Below, in pieces: positions 1 through 10,849 of a DNA stretch of 64,000 nucleotides. Where the stretch lies: assembly GCA_036346405.1 (NCBI GenBank), contig CM070548.1, forward strand, positions 71,457,739 to 71,521,738, written 5' to 3'. A program made the translations under genes and the position numbers. The notes under the pieces were generated by a model. That model was not told where the DNA came from. It did no database searches and saw only the letters and a list, made by a program, of their open reading frames with translations. Position 1 is the first letter of the stretch. Every line of letters begins with the position of its first letter. The stretch comes from Phyllostachys edulis (taxonomy: Eukaryota > Streptophyta > Magnoliopsida > Poales > Poaceae).

Positions 1-994
1 TACACAACAGACAATAAATGTTTTGAAGACTTCCAAGTGCAAAGGACATGGTCAAAGGATAAAGAAAGAGGTCGTGACTGACAAATGAGGCCAGTCAAAG
101 CTCAAGGGGGAGGTCCTGCGGAGACCTAGAGGAGATCGCGAGAGGTCGGGAGGTCTGACGGTCGGATCCTGAGAGGAGGTCTGACGTCGGATCCTGAGGA
201 GGTCCTAGCAGTCGAGATCCACAAGGGAGGTCTTAATGGCCAAGATTGAATTAAGGGATGTCTGACGGCTAAGATCTCTAAAGGTGAGGTCTTAACGGTC
301 AAGATCTAATCAAGAGAGGTCTTGGCTAAGACCTCCAAAGGAGGTCTTAACGGCCAAGATCTAATCAAGGGAAGTTTTGACGGCTAAGATCTCCAAAGGA
401 AAGTCTTAACGGTCAAGATCTAATCAAGAAAGGTCTGACGGCTAAGATCTCTAAAGGGAGTCCTAAAAGACACGGGGAGGTCCAAATAAGTTCAAGGAGG
501 TTCAAGGAGCACGGGAAGGTCCAATCACTGGTTTTGAGAGTTTTCGAGAAACGAGAATACCGCAGCTTGGGAGCGGTACCACCGCTCTCCGGTAGTTCCG
601 GTTGCCACAAAGCGGTATGGAATTTCCATAACGTATGCAAAGATCAAAACCAATGGGAAGTCCAAATGGACATAGAGAGGTTCAATAGAGCAGTGAGTTC
701 AAATGAGCTTGAGGAGGTTTAGACCGGGGTGGTCTAAGCCGAGAGAAGAATCAAAGTGGGAGGTCTAGACCTAAGGAGGTGCGGACCAAAGATGAACAAA
801 ACAAGCACGGAAAGGAGAGATCACCAAAACTCCAACAAATCCAATAGACCAATAGAGAGTCTTTAGTTGAAGTTTGAGTTAGTCAATTGATATCCATTCT
901 AAAAATTCTAAGTTAAGCTTTGAATTCTCATCAAAACAAAATGGTTCTTTTTATTTTGAAATTTTCAAAAAAGCTCCAAAATCAGGGTGTTACA
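1..994 (-). mobile_element. Partial gypsy LTR, cut by the left window edge
   Basis: The segment ends at 988-994 with tgttaca. On the minus strand that is TGTAACA, a common 5' end of plant Ty3/gypsy LTRs, and it directly adjoins retroelement coding sequence on the right. The other LTR end lies outside the window, so full length and target duplication cannot be checked. Much of the left half is a tandem repeat (separate entry). The ORFs inside are short, and no protein family is recognisable. It is read as the 3' LTR of the minus-strand element whose pol fragment follows. The boundary at 994 is reasonably firm and the identity as an LTR is inferred. Confidence 0.6.
84..480. repeat. Degenerate tandem repeat, about 60-bp unit of two half-units
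   Basis: The sequence alternates two related half-units of about 30 bp. One contains gaggtcttaacggccaagat followed by ctaatcaag, and the other contains gacggctaagatctccaaag. At least five half-units are recognisable between about 230 and 460, with looser copies (gaggtctgacggtcggatcc) from about 140. The array lies inside the partial LTR, so it may be an LTR-internal enhancer-type repeat. That role is inference. Unit length and copy number are estimates by eye. Confidence 0.7.
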
Positions 995-2215
995 ATCATG
1001 TATGTTTTCTCTCTCCCAAAATGTCCCATCAATCCACCGACATGAGATTCCTGTAACAATAACAAACGCACAGATAAATCTAGAACGCATAGTTTGTTAG
1101 CACGAAAGAGAAACCCATCATGAATATGGTATTTATCCCATCCTTTTCCATGTTTGCATTTATAATATGGTGCGGAAAATTCATGATCGGAAGCATATAA
1201 ATATTTCAAACTCTCTAATCTGGGTACTTTTACTTCCAACTGAGTTAACAGCACATTCTTTCGAGATAATGCATTAGCTACCACATTCTCTTTGCCTTTC
1301 TTGTATTTAACAATGTTTGAAAAAGTTTCAATGAACTCAACCCACTTAGCGTGTCTACAATTTAGTTTAGCTCGCCCCTTCAAATATTTCAAAGCTTCAT
1401 AATCAGAATGAATGATAAATTCTCTAGGCCAAAGATAATGTTGCCAAGTCTCTAAAACACGCACAAGAGCATATAATTCTTTGTCATAAACATGATAATT
1501 CAATTGTACACCGCTAAGTTTGTCACTAAAGTAGGCAACAAGTTTTCTTTCTTACATCAAAATACCATCAATACCTATTCCACTAGCATCACATTCAATC
1601 TCAAAATTTTTAGTGAAATCAAGTAAAACAAGCAATGGTGCTTCATTCAAACATCGTGTTAATTCAGCAAAGGCTTTATCTTGTGATTCTCCCCCATTTA
1701 AAAGCAATACCCTTTTTAGTTAATTCATTTAATGGGGCAGCAATGGTGCTAAAATCTTTCACAAAATATCGATAGAAACCAGCAAGCCCATGAAAACTAT
1801 GAATTTGATTAACATTGATAGGAGTAGGCCAATTTCGAATAGCTTCAATTTTGATTCATCTACTTCAATTACATGAGCTAAAACAACATAGCCTAAGAAC
1901 ACCACTTTGTTTGTGCAAAAAGTACACTTCTCAATATTAGCATACAATTGTCCAGTTCTTAGCACTTCTAGCACTTGTCTAATGTGTTCAACATGTTCTT
2001 CCAATGAGCAGCTATATCTCAAGATGCCATCAAAACAGACTACCACAAATTTTCCAATGAAGTGTCTCAAAACATGGTTCATTAAGCGCATGAATGTACT
2101 AGGAGCATTAGATAAACCAAAAAGCATCATTAACCATTCATACAAGCCAAATTTCGTTTAAAAGCAGTTTTCCATTCATCACCATGTTTCATTCGTATTT
2201 GATGATATCTACTAC
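982..2215 (-). pseudogene. Gypsy pol fragment A: RT end, RNase H, integrase zinc region
   Basis: Two minus-strand frames carry gypsy pol. Frame 1759-2145 is the RT palm region: it reads YEWLMMLFGLSNAPSTFMR and then CFDGILRYS, where active elements have a DD pair, so the second catalytic aspartate is replaced by glycine. Frame 982-1503 has RNase H (YDKELYALVRVLETWQHYL, then HSDYEALKYLKG and ENVVANALSR) and the start of the integrase zinc region (SHVGGLMGHFGREKTYMI). Pol then stops and the LTR begins at 994, so the integrase core and C-terminus are deleted. Upstream it is cut inside the RT at the YHQIRM motif near 2215, where another gypsy family takes over. It resembles chromovirus pol. It is non-functional. 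Confidence 0.85.
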
Positions 2216-2407
2216 GCAAATTCTAAGTTCAGATACCTCAATTCTTCATACAATTTTGGTTGACTTTCTGAACCCGACATAGTCTTTGCAATACCCTTTT
2301 CGACTCAGGGCATCTGCCGCTACGTTTGCTTTGCTCGAATAATAATGGATTCTAAGGTCATAGTCCTTTATTAGTTCTAACCATCTCCTTTGTCTAAGAT
2401 TGAGTTC

Positions 2408-3482
2408 TCACTGAGTGAAGATGTATTTCGAGCTTTTGTGATCCGAGAAAATCTCAAAGCGATTACCAATGAGATAATGTCGCCAAAATTTCAAGGCATG
2501 CACAATTTCGGCTAACACCAAATCATGTGTTGGATAATTCTCTTCATGAGGCTTCAATTGGTGAGATGCATAGGCTACAACTTTACCTTCTTGCAACAGC
2601 ATGCATCCAAGGCCCTGACGGGGGGCGTCATAGAAAACATCAAAGTCCTTATGAATGTCAGGTAAAGTCAACACAGGTGCAAAGACTAGCTTTTTCTTCA
2701 ACTCTTGGAAACTTTGCTCACAAGCATCTGTCCATTCAAACTTCTTCTCTTTCTTTAAAAGCTGAGTCATAGGTCTAGCGGTTTTGGAGAAACCTTCGAT
2801 GAATCTTCAGTAATAACCAGCTAAACCAAGAAAACTTCTTACTTCGGTGACGGACTTGGGTTGCTTCCAATCCATTACGGCTTCAACTTTGGTAGGATCT
2901 ACTGCAACTACTCCTGCGACACGATATGTCCAAGAAAAGCTACCTAGCTTAGCCAAAACTAACTTTTAGTGAATTTGGCGTGAGTTCTCGCTCACTGAGT
3001 CTTTCAAAAGCGCTACTGAGATGCTTCTCATGTTTTTATGCATCCTTTGAGTAGATAAAAATATCATCAATGAATACAACTACAAACTTATCCAAGAATT
3101 CCATGAATACTTTATTCATCATATTAATGAAATAAGTCGGTGCATTTGTCAATCCAAATGACATTACTGTAAACTCGTACAATCCATATCTTGTGGTGAA
3201 AGCAGTATTGGGTATGTCTTCTGTTCTAATCTTCAGCTGATGATAGTTGGATTTTAGATCAATCTTGGAGAAAACACTTGCTCCTTTCAACTGATCAAAG
3301 AGATCGTCGATCCGAAGCAAAGGATACTTGTTCTTGATTGTGACTTCATTGAGTGATTTGTAATCCACACATATCCTCATACTGTCATCCTTTTTCTTAA
3401 CAAATAGTACCAGTGCTCCCCAAGGTGATAAATTTGGCTGAATATAACCCTTGTCTTGTAATTCTTTGATTTGTTTCTTCAA
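2408..3482 (-). pseudogene. Gypsy pol fragment B: reverse transcriptase and RNase H
   Basis: Frame 3036-3482 starts MKKQIKELQDKGYIQPNLSP and runs through the RT fingers and palm: CVDYKSLNEVTIKNKYPL, DDLFDQLKGASVFSKIDL, then FVVVFIDDIFIYSKDA. It therefore keeps the FIDD catalytic pair. Frame 2408-2770 carries the RT connection and RNase H (FQELKKKLVFAPVLTLP, PTHDLVLAEIVHALKFWRHY, SDHKSSKYIFTQ). The two are separated by frameshifts and stops between 2771 and 3035. Closest relative in this window is the pol at 18485-21250. It is a decayed gag-pol polyprotein part and no product is expected. Confidence 0.85.
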
Positions 3483-3926
3483 TTATGCTAATTCATTTGT
3501 GGGCATCCTATAAGGTCTCTTTGAGATTGGAGATGTCCCTAGGACTAGGTCAATTAGGAGCATGATATCTCTATATGGCGGCATACTAGGTAATTCTTCA
3601 GGAAATGCATCTGGGTATTCTTTTACCACTAAAATGTCTTCTAACTTCACTTCCTATAGACCGGTCAAGATGGTACTTTCTCTAATTGATGTCTCGGGTC
3701 TGAATTATACTTTAATTTCTTGGTCATTTGTGAGGGTGATAGACTTATTGACACTATCTATCCGATCTTGATTCTTGGCTAGCCAATTCATTAGAATCAC
3801 ATCGATCAGTAGGATTGCAAGACTATTAAGTCTGCCAAGAAAAGTACTCCTGATATTTCCAAGGTAAGGTTTAGGCATAGGGAACTAGTCCTCATTTCCA
3901 AGCTCGAAGAATGGATTATCATAGGG

Positions 3927-4742
3927 TTAACTAAGGGAGAGATAGATAACCCATATTTTTGACAAATTTATTTGAAACAAATGAATGTGAAGCTCTGAAT
4001 CAAATAAAACCGATGTTGGTGCGAAATTGACAAGGAACATACCAAATACCACATCGGTTGCGATCGAGCTTCTTGGTGTGATGTGGTTCACACGTCTCTT
4101 CACAAGTCGAAATTTGGTGGTCTTGTTGTTGGAGTCTGACGGAGGTTGGAACTCCCTGATTTGGTCTGTTGAAATTTGCGGGTTGCGACTTTTTGGGCAC
4201 TTATTGGCATAGTGTCCTAAATCATTGCAATGGAAGCAAGTAATTCCTACAGCTGAGGTAAGTACCTTCTTCTGAAACTTGCATCCGAAAGAAGTGTTGT
4301 GGAAACTAGAGTTGTTTGGGCGTTGAGCTGGCACAAGTGCTTTGGATGAAGGAGACTAGGATTTCTCGTGCTGAGGTGGAGTGGTGCGGGGCTTGGGAAA
4401 ACCCCCAGAATTGAACTTCTGGGGTGTCATCCTTCTCTTGTGGTTCTCTATCTCTAGGTGCTTGCCCTCCTGGCGGATAGTCTTGTTCACCAACTGCTGA
4501 AAGTCGGTGTGGTCTTGAGCAATGAGGGGGACGGAGAGATCATCATTGAGCCCTTCCACGAAACATTCCCGCTTGGCCTCGTCAACTGCAACATCTTCAG
4601 GTGCATAGCGAGCTAACTGATTGAACTTGCATAAGTACTCGTTGACTGAGCGATTGCCTTGGCGCAAGGTGCAAAACTCTTTCTTCATCAGGGTCACCAT
4701 GCTCGTCCCAAGTGAAATAGTCCCAAGTGATAGTATGAGCAT
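3927..4742 (-). pseudogene. Gypsy gag fragment B with CCHC zinc knuckle
   Basis: Frame 4356-4742 has the retrotransposon gag core (FCTLRQGNRSVNEYLCKFNQ, LARYAPEDVAVDEAKRECFV, then EGLNDDLSVPLIAQDHTDFQ). Frame 3927-4334 continues with a zinc knuckle, CFHCNDLGHYANKC, which fits C-x2-C-x4-H-x4-C. The protease region follows but its active site (D-S/T-G) cannot be identified: the frame reads VLFDSELHIH, where a DSGA-type motif would be expected. Gag would package the element RNA in virus-like particles. Frames are broken between the blocks, so it is a relic. Confidence 0.8.
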
Positions 4743-5250
4743 CAGCGTGAGACTGAGTGAAATTGTCCCACTATTGCGATGCTAGTCCATTCGACTAGTA
4801 AGACATGAGCAGAACCTCTCGCTATCGGTGCATTGAGTAATATATAGTTTCTTGCCAATTGCCTTAAGCCAATCATTAGCATCCATTGGCTCGATGGTCT
4901 TTGAAAAAAGTTGGGGACACATCCTCATAAACTTCGGATATATTGGCTCTTGGGTGAGGTAGGCGTGAGCTTGAGGTTGGTGCTCTTCTGCGCTGGCGAT
5001 TGATTAAGTAATTGGGCAAGCATATTGTCGATTGAGCTTGGTTGGCCATCATTTGGTGCCAATTAGGTCCTTCGGTAGAGGTGGTGGTGGCAGCGGAATC
5101 GGGGTCTCTTGAGAATCCGTAATTTCTCTATCACTCATTGCGGTCTTTGCCATTGCCATTGCCGATAGTCACCATCTGCAAGATCTCTAAGGGCTTAGGA
5201 AAGAAGAGGAGAAACTAAGGGGTAGAGTGAAAGAAACCACCCAAAGCGAA

Positions 5251-5790
5251 ACAACAGACTCAAAAGCTTTTTAGAGAAACTTTAATAGTTTTATACAACG
5301 TTCTACTCGATCCAAACTCGTAGTCTGGTGGAGCGACTCGGTGCACAGAATGAGTCTTAACAAACTTAAACTATATGGTTTGGTGGTCATCGCAGTCTTT
5401 GGTTCACAGTCTTCGATGATTCTTGTATGACGACGCTCTCTTGAAAGCTTCATAACTTGTGGTCTTCAACGTAATGGTTGCATTAACTATCTATAGAAAT
5501 TCTGAGGATAAGAGGATTCATTTAAATTAATAAAATATTGAAGAAGGTTAGGTAAGAAAGAATTGCTATGAAAAAGATAAGGGTAGATAGATGACCGAGA
5601 CTCGTTTCTTCTTCCATTTCTTAATCTTTCTACAGACTCGTTTCTTTATTGCATCTGCTTTCTTTTTCAGTTTTTTGTTGTCACATTCGCAGCCATCTAG
5701 ATGCTTCACAATGATCAAGAGGGTTCACATTACACTTCTGCTTATGTCTACAACAGATAAGTTTTAGTTCCAATTCAAGTATTTTAAAAT
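5251..5790. other. Gene-free stretch between gypsy relic B and the MULE
   Basis: Only short ORFs are present, with no recognisable domain. The left part may be decayed leader of relic B, because it shares gross features (a purine-rich tract, then a pyrimidine-rich one) with 22900-23100. The last 9 bp (5782-5790, ttttaaaat) are the left target duplication of the Mutator-like element that follows. No promoter or RNA gene could be supported. Confidence 0.5.
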
Positions 5791-5925
5791 AGAAGAAGTC
5801 CATTCTACCCCCTCAAGTATCGACATGCGGACACCTAACCCCCTCAACTAAAAAACTGGCCCTTTGACACCCCCACATTGCAAAACCAGTGCACTTAACC
5901 CCTAGGGATGTTTTGCTCGGTGGTA
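5791..5925 (+). repeat. Left terminal inverted repeat of the MULE
   Basis: It begins agaagaagtccattctaccc and continues with a block rich in CCCCTCAA. It pairs with 7203-7336 in inverted orientation. Similarity is near-perfect over the first 30 bases and then degrades by small indels. Confidence 0.85.
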
Positions 5926-7202
5926 TTGCTTGCGTGGCACCCAGTCAGCTTGGTTTCGCCACGTGACGATTATGTGGCGTGACTCAGCCGTTCTCGTCCC
6001 TATCTTCCCCTTCTCCTTCATCATGCCCATCAATCTCTTCTCTCCAACGCCCCCTACCACCATGGGAACCCTCCCACTGCTCTCTGGCTCAGCATCCTCG
6101 CCATCATCCTCAACCTCCTCTTCTTCTTCATCGTCCTCCTCGATGTTATCTTCCTCCTCATCACCACTAGCGAGATTAATCGGTGGAGGCATAGATCTGA
6201 GGCAGCCAGAGTCGAGAGGAGGCGGCGATAGCAGCGGCTTCGAAGATGAGGTGTGGCATCAAAGGTGTCCCTACCATCCCGCCTTCTTCCTATCCTCCGG
6301 TGCCGGATCCAGCCGTCCCCACTGCCACGGCCATCGGATCCGTCTCTCTCTCCTCAACAATATGAAAGAGAGAGAAACAGAGGGAGAGGGGAGACGACGA
6401 GCCTCGGTGGCGGCGACAACAATGGCGAGTGTAGCGAGAATGGCTTGGTCTCGGGTAAGCATAATGGTAGCGGTGATGAGAGGCAACGGCGAGGTGGAGA
6501 AATTGAAGCTTTCAACTCGGATTTTTGCTTTTAACTCGAAAATTTTGCTTTCAATTGGGTGAAATCACAACTTCAAGCACAAATTGGAGTTTTTACTGTG
6601 ATTTTGCATTCACGTCCACCATGACTTGACCTTCACTTCTCCATCAAGTGTCCTCGTCGGTTATCGCCTATCTGACTTCGGCAAGGTGAGCTCCATGGCG
6701 TCTGGAGAGGGAGGCGAGGCAGAGGCACCGTGGCGCGATAGTGGCGAGGCGAGGGCCGTGGCATGGTGCCGACGAGGCGAGGACCGTGGCACGGAGGCGG
6801 TGGTGGCGAGGATGGAGGCGGAGGCGAGGTGGCGACACGGTTGCGGAGGAGCGACGAGGCGAGTGGTGCGTGCCACGGGCGGTGGTGGCGACGGGGGAGC
6901 GGCGATCGAGAGCGAGACGATGAGTGACGGCGACGAGTGTGTCGTGGGAGGGGACCAGGCTGAGCTACGCCTCGCGGCGGAAGGAGATGGCCTCCTCCAG
7001 GCTCCGGCATTGCTCACGCATGGTCGCCCGCAGAAGATGGGGGTAGAAGGCGGCGTCGAGGAGAGAGTCTAAGAAAGAAAAAGGGGTAGAAATTGACATG
7101 TGGGCCTCGCAATATTATAATTTTGATTTGCTGAGTCATCGCCACATCATGATCAGTCGTGGTGACTGACCAGCGAAACCGGTCGAGCAGACGCCACGTG
7201 TG

Positions 7203-7336
7203 CAAAACCACCCCACTAAATGACCTCAGGGGGTAAGTTGTCTAGTTTTGCAACTTCATAGTGTCAAAGGGCGGTTTTTAGTTGAGGGGTTAGGTGTCGC
7301 ATGTCAATACTTGAGGGGGTAGAATGGACTTCTTCC
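7203..7336 (-). repeat. Right terminal inverted repeat of the MULE
   Basis: Read on the minus strand it begins ggaagaagtccattctaccc, matching the left TIR except for its first base. It is followed on the + strand by the second 9-bp target copy, ttttaaaat, at 7337-7345. Confidence 0.85.
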
Positions 7337-7345
7337 TTTTAAAAT

Positions 7346-7812
7346 TAGAAACTTACAACCAACTCCCAATTGAAAATTGAAACATTCAATTTAAAGGACA
7401 AAAGTGTTTTGAAAACTTTCATCTTGAATTGTATAAAGGTTTCACCTAGTTGCAAATTTTAGAGCTTTTATAGCGAATAGGTGAGATGGTCGAGAATCTT
7501 GAGATGATGCCAATGATTCCAGAGTCGAGGGTGGTAGACATATGGATAACGAGGATGACAAGAGACAACTTGTGTGGGGACTATGGAGAATAAGGAGGTG
7601 GCAGAATCGGGGCCAATGGTCATGGTGGGACAAGTGTTGGCACGGATTGGGTTTCGAGAAGGGGAAGAAGATGAGTGTGTGGACGGGATTACAATGTTTT
7701 GCGAAGTCAACTTGCAATCACGCAAACTTCCATAATTGCATAAGAAGCGTAATCACACAAAATGCCACAATTGCATCCAGGCGTCAAGAGATTGTGCTAG
7801 CTGTATCAGAAT
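7346..7812. other. Gene-free host sequence, ancestral distal upstream DNA of the ARIADNE-like gene
   Basis: No domain-bearing ORF is present; the frames at 7442-7931 have no recognisable similarity. Its importance is positional. The copia element that follows carries target duplication agaat at 7808-7812 and 39541-39545. Removing the nest makes this stretch contiguous with 39546, about 400 bp upstream of the ARIADNE-like start codon. It may therefore hold displaced distal promoter sequence. I see no specific cis-element that I would defend. Confidence 0.6.
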
Positions 7813-8083
7813 TGTTGAGGAACCATCATTGGGGAGTCCAGTCCGAGCGATTACCTCGTAGACAAACTCAGAATTGTAAGAACAACGCAAGAACACAAGA
7901 ACAGAATAGTAGATTGAACACAGAGATATAGGGGGCTTCTTGCTTCTCTTTATTCCTTCATCAATTGATCAATCATTTACAGTGAATAGCACCCCCTATT
8001 TATAGGCTAGAGACCCTGCTAGGGTTTTGGATGGGAGCCCATACATGGGTAAAGCACAGGCCAAGCCCATAGTTTCTTAACAC
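7813..8083 (-). repeat. Copia 3' LTR (271 bp)
   Basis: It starts TG and ends CA on the + strand and is adjacent to target copy agaat at 7808-7812. On the minus strand a TATA-like box TATAAATA lies at 7997-8004, a normal place for LTR-driven transcription. For the whole element, which reads leftward, this is the 3' LTR. Confidence 0.93.
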
Positions 8084-8098
8084 TCCCCCTTGGGCACC
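8084..8098 (-). other. Copia polypurine tract
   Basis: The + strand reads ctcccccttgggcac directly inside the left LTR. On the minus strand this is a purine-rich tract ending AAGGGGGAG against the LTR start, the expected plus-strand primer site for reverse transcription. Confidence 0.7.
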
Positions 8099-8479
8099 CA
8101 TCCTCACATGTTCATGCCTCGTCAAAACTCCATAAAAACCCAGTGGAAAAAATTTGGAGAAAGAGCACATGATACAAGTTACAACTGCGTTACTAATTGC
8201 CTCTTTAAAACCTTAGCAGAAACTTCAGAAAACTTCGTCAAGGAAAAAGAGTAAAATCCACCCAATTTCATTTAATCTCCGAGATTTACTCTTTGGGTAC
8301 TCGATCTTCGTGATCAAGTTTCAATAATGAGTTAGTGAAGACTCTCCCCCTGAATTCTGCACTTCTCTAAGTCTCGTCATTACAATTCCACATATGCACC
8401 TTTCAAAGCTAGATCTTTGGAAGTAACTTAGTGAATAAATCTACAAGATTTTCACATGACTTAGTATCACGATGCTTTA

Positions 8480-9720
8480 ATTTCATCAATCTTTTGTAAT
8501 TCATGACAATAGAAGAACTTGGGGTTGATATGCTCTGTGAGATGACTCTTCAGATAACCCATCTGTACTTGTGCAACACAAGCTACATAATCTTCATAGA
8601 TAATAGTGGGGGTTTACGCGGTATTTAATCCACATGACTACTAGATGTGGTGAATCATCCGCCGAAGCCAAACACATTCTCGTGAGGCCTCGTACAATGC
8701 AATGATTTCCAAGTGGTTTGTCGGAGTCGATACAAGACTCTGCTTAGACGATTTCAATTGAATTGCAGTTCCACCACATATGAATACATAGACTGTTTGC
8801 GACTTGGCTGTATGCGGCTTCTACAGTTACCCGGCATCTGTATAGCCATTCATATTCAGGTCTTGGTTCTTTCTGTAGAACAGACCAAGTTCTTTGCTTC
8901 CTTGGAGGTATCGGAAGATGTCCTTCATTCCTTGTCAATGCCTTTGGTAGGTTTGCACTATACCTTGCTAATAGGTTCACAGCAAATACAATGTCCGATC
9001 TAGTACAGTTTGCTAAGTACATTAGTGCTTCTATTTCACTTAAGTATGGGAATTCCGGTCCCAGGACTTCCTCCCCCTCTTCTCTAGATGCATGCGGATC
9101 TTTGTCTTCTGCAAAGATCTCCGAGCATTGGCAATTTCAAAGGGTATGCCTTTCAAAATCAAACCTTTGTAACACCTTACGAGTGTAGGTTGGTGATGCA
9201 CTAAAATCCCTTGAGGGTATGCTCAAATTTGCAAGTATAGGCAATATTTGGTTTTACCCGATTCTTTCATTTTGAACTCGACTCGGTAAGAGCTTGCTTT
9301 CTTAATACCTTCTAGTGTTCCAACGATATTCAGATCATCTTCATATCTTGAGATTATACAAAATCCATCTTTGGAATCATTGTTTAAATACGAGGATTAT
9401 TCTCATTGTTAGTATAGCCTTTCTTGCATAGAAAGTCGCTTCAAGCGATTATACCACATCGTGCCTGATTGCTTAACTTCGTACAGCGACTTTCTGATTT
9501 TCATACTATACAGATTTCTATTTGCTCTGTCTTGGTTCGAGACAGGGATACATTCAGGTATCTTCATATAAATGTCCGAATCCAATATTCCATAAAGGTA
9601 TGATGTTACCATATCCATCAATTTCACTTTTAACTTCAAGTTTACGGCCATTGAGATTAAATATCGAAGGGTGGTTCTGCCCATGACTGGGGAATAGGTT
9701 TCTTCATATACAACTCCTGG
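8480..9720 (-). pseudogene. Copia reverse transcriptase and RNase H remnants
   Basis: Frame 9409-9684 reads VTSYLYGILDSDIYMKIPE and later LYEVKQSGTMWYNRLKRL, the copia RT block that normally precedes the YVDD catalytic motif. Frame 8744-9022 has MYLANCTRSDIVFAVNLLAR, the end of the RT domain. Around 8680-8720 the minus strand encodes HLEIIALYEA, the conserved copia RNase H segment. The region between 9030 and 9400, where YVDD should lie, is out of frame. Several frameshifts and stops separate the blocks, so no active polyprotein is possible. Confidence 0.85.
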
Positions 9721-10849
9721 ATGTTGAGTGAAACCTTATGCAACAAGCCTTGCTTTACTTCATTATTTTCATTTCTCTTTCGAACAAATACCTACTTATG
9801 CCCTATGGGGTGCACATAGGCAGGCGTGTGGCTTACAGGCCCAAACACCTTTCTTTTTATTCAGAGATAATGATTCTGCTTCTACTGCCTTCTTCCAATA
9901 TTCCCAATCTGATCTTTTCTTTCATTCAACAAGCGATACAGGCTTTGGATCAAAATCGATGATTGTGGCAATTTTCTTTGCAAAATCAATATCGACATTG
10001 GCTGCTGTCTTATTTATAGATTCTCCCGTGGTCACAAAGTTTATAGCTATTTCTTCAAGGGGTGATTCTTCTAATGCTTCTACTTGCTCACCGCCGCTTT
10101 CGATTCTGGGGCAAGTCCTTTAGTTTTTCGGCTCGATGTGTGCGCACACATCCATCTTGATGTCTCCTTCATGGGGATGTTCAATTTCGTATGCCTTTCA
10201 TAAAGGTGCCATCTTGGTGCAGTCTCAACGGCTCCTCTTACAGTTCTAGGAACTTCGGTGATCGGTTTGTGTCAAGTCCTTCTTATCCTTTTTCACGGTG
10301 TCCCCGATTACCGGATTCGAGGGGCGGAGTTCTCGTCCTTTCAGAGGCCTTAGGACGGGATTAGGGATACCTTCATCGGTATTTCAACCTCTCCGGTGCA
10401 TTGCGTACAGGCATATGCGACTTGGTCACGCTCTTCAAATCACTAAAGTGGTTAGGCAGTTGATTCACTAATGGTTGCAAATCAATTATCTTCTAGACTT
10501 CAATTGTCTTCCGGACTTCTCTATTTGCTTCACTAGTGCGCGGGTCATGTGCATAGATTTCAATTATCTTCTGGACTGCAATTACCTTCTGGACTTCTCT
10601 ATTTCCCGACATTTTCATCAAGGGGTTGATTTCCTCCCCCCTAATGACGGAAAACTATCCTCATCAAATATGCTAGCAGCGAATTGGGCAGTATGCAAAT
10701 CTCTCATCATAGGGTCCAAATAATTGATTATGGATGTTGTCTCGTAACCAGCGTATATCCCAGACTTTCGGAGAAGGCCCATTGCAGTTCTATGTGGTGG
10801 TGGTATAGGTACATAAACCTTGCAACCAAACCTCCAAATATGAGAAATT

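Larger units (their letters stand above)
2216..5250 (-). mobile_element. Truncated gypsy element B, relative of the Tekay-like element at 14886-27361
   Basis: The whole stretch aligns by eye with 19750-22970, in the same order and on the same strand: RNase H, RT, protease/linker, zinc knuckle, gag and the start of the leader. For example, both contain a block encoding KYIFTQ followed upstream by the RT box DDLFDQLKGASVFSKIDL. No LTR of this family is present at either edge. At about 2215 it abuts fragment A, and on the right the similarity fades between 5200 and 5300. Frames are broken many times. It is a relic older than the intact Tekay copy. Confidence 0.75.
5791..7336. mobile_element. Mutator-like element, non-autonomous, candidate Pack-MULE
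   Basis: It is bounded by inverted repeats of about 130 bp whose outer parts are nearly identical (gaagaagtccattctacccc inward from both ends), and by an exact 9-bp direct repeat ttttaaaat at 5782-5790 and 7337-7345. Long TIRs with a 9-bp target duplication are diagnostic of Mutator-like elements. Length is 1546 bp and no transposase is encoded. The interior is much more GC-rich than its flanks. It holds open frames such as one on the minus strand at 5902-6192 with a run of acidic residues and one on the + strand at 6626-7072. A captured host exon is plausible (Pack-MULE), but I cannot name a donor gene. The element must have moved using a transposase supplied in trans. Confidence 0.9.

Noticed and set aside
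84..480. CRISPR-like array
   Set aside because: Repeats are contiguous and degenerate with no unique spacers, and the context is a plant LTR.
6626..7072. Open frame of 148 codons in the GC-rich part of the MULE
   Set aside because: Frames are open on both strands (also 6633-7010 and 6661-7017), sequence is low-complexity R/G/A/E, and no domain is visible. Treated as compositional within TE cargo.
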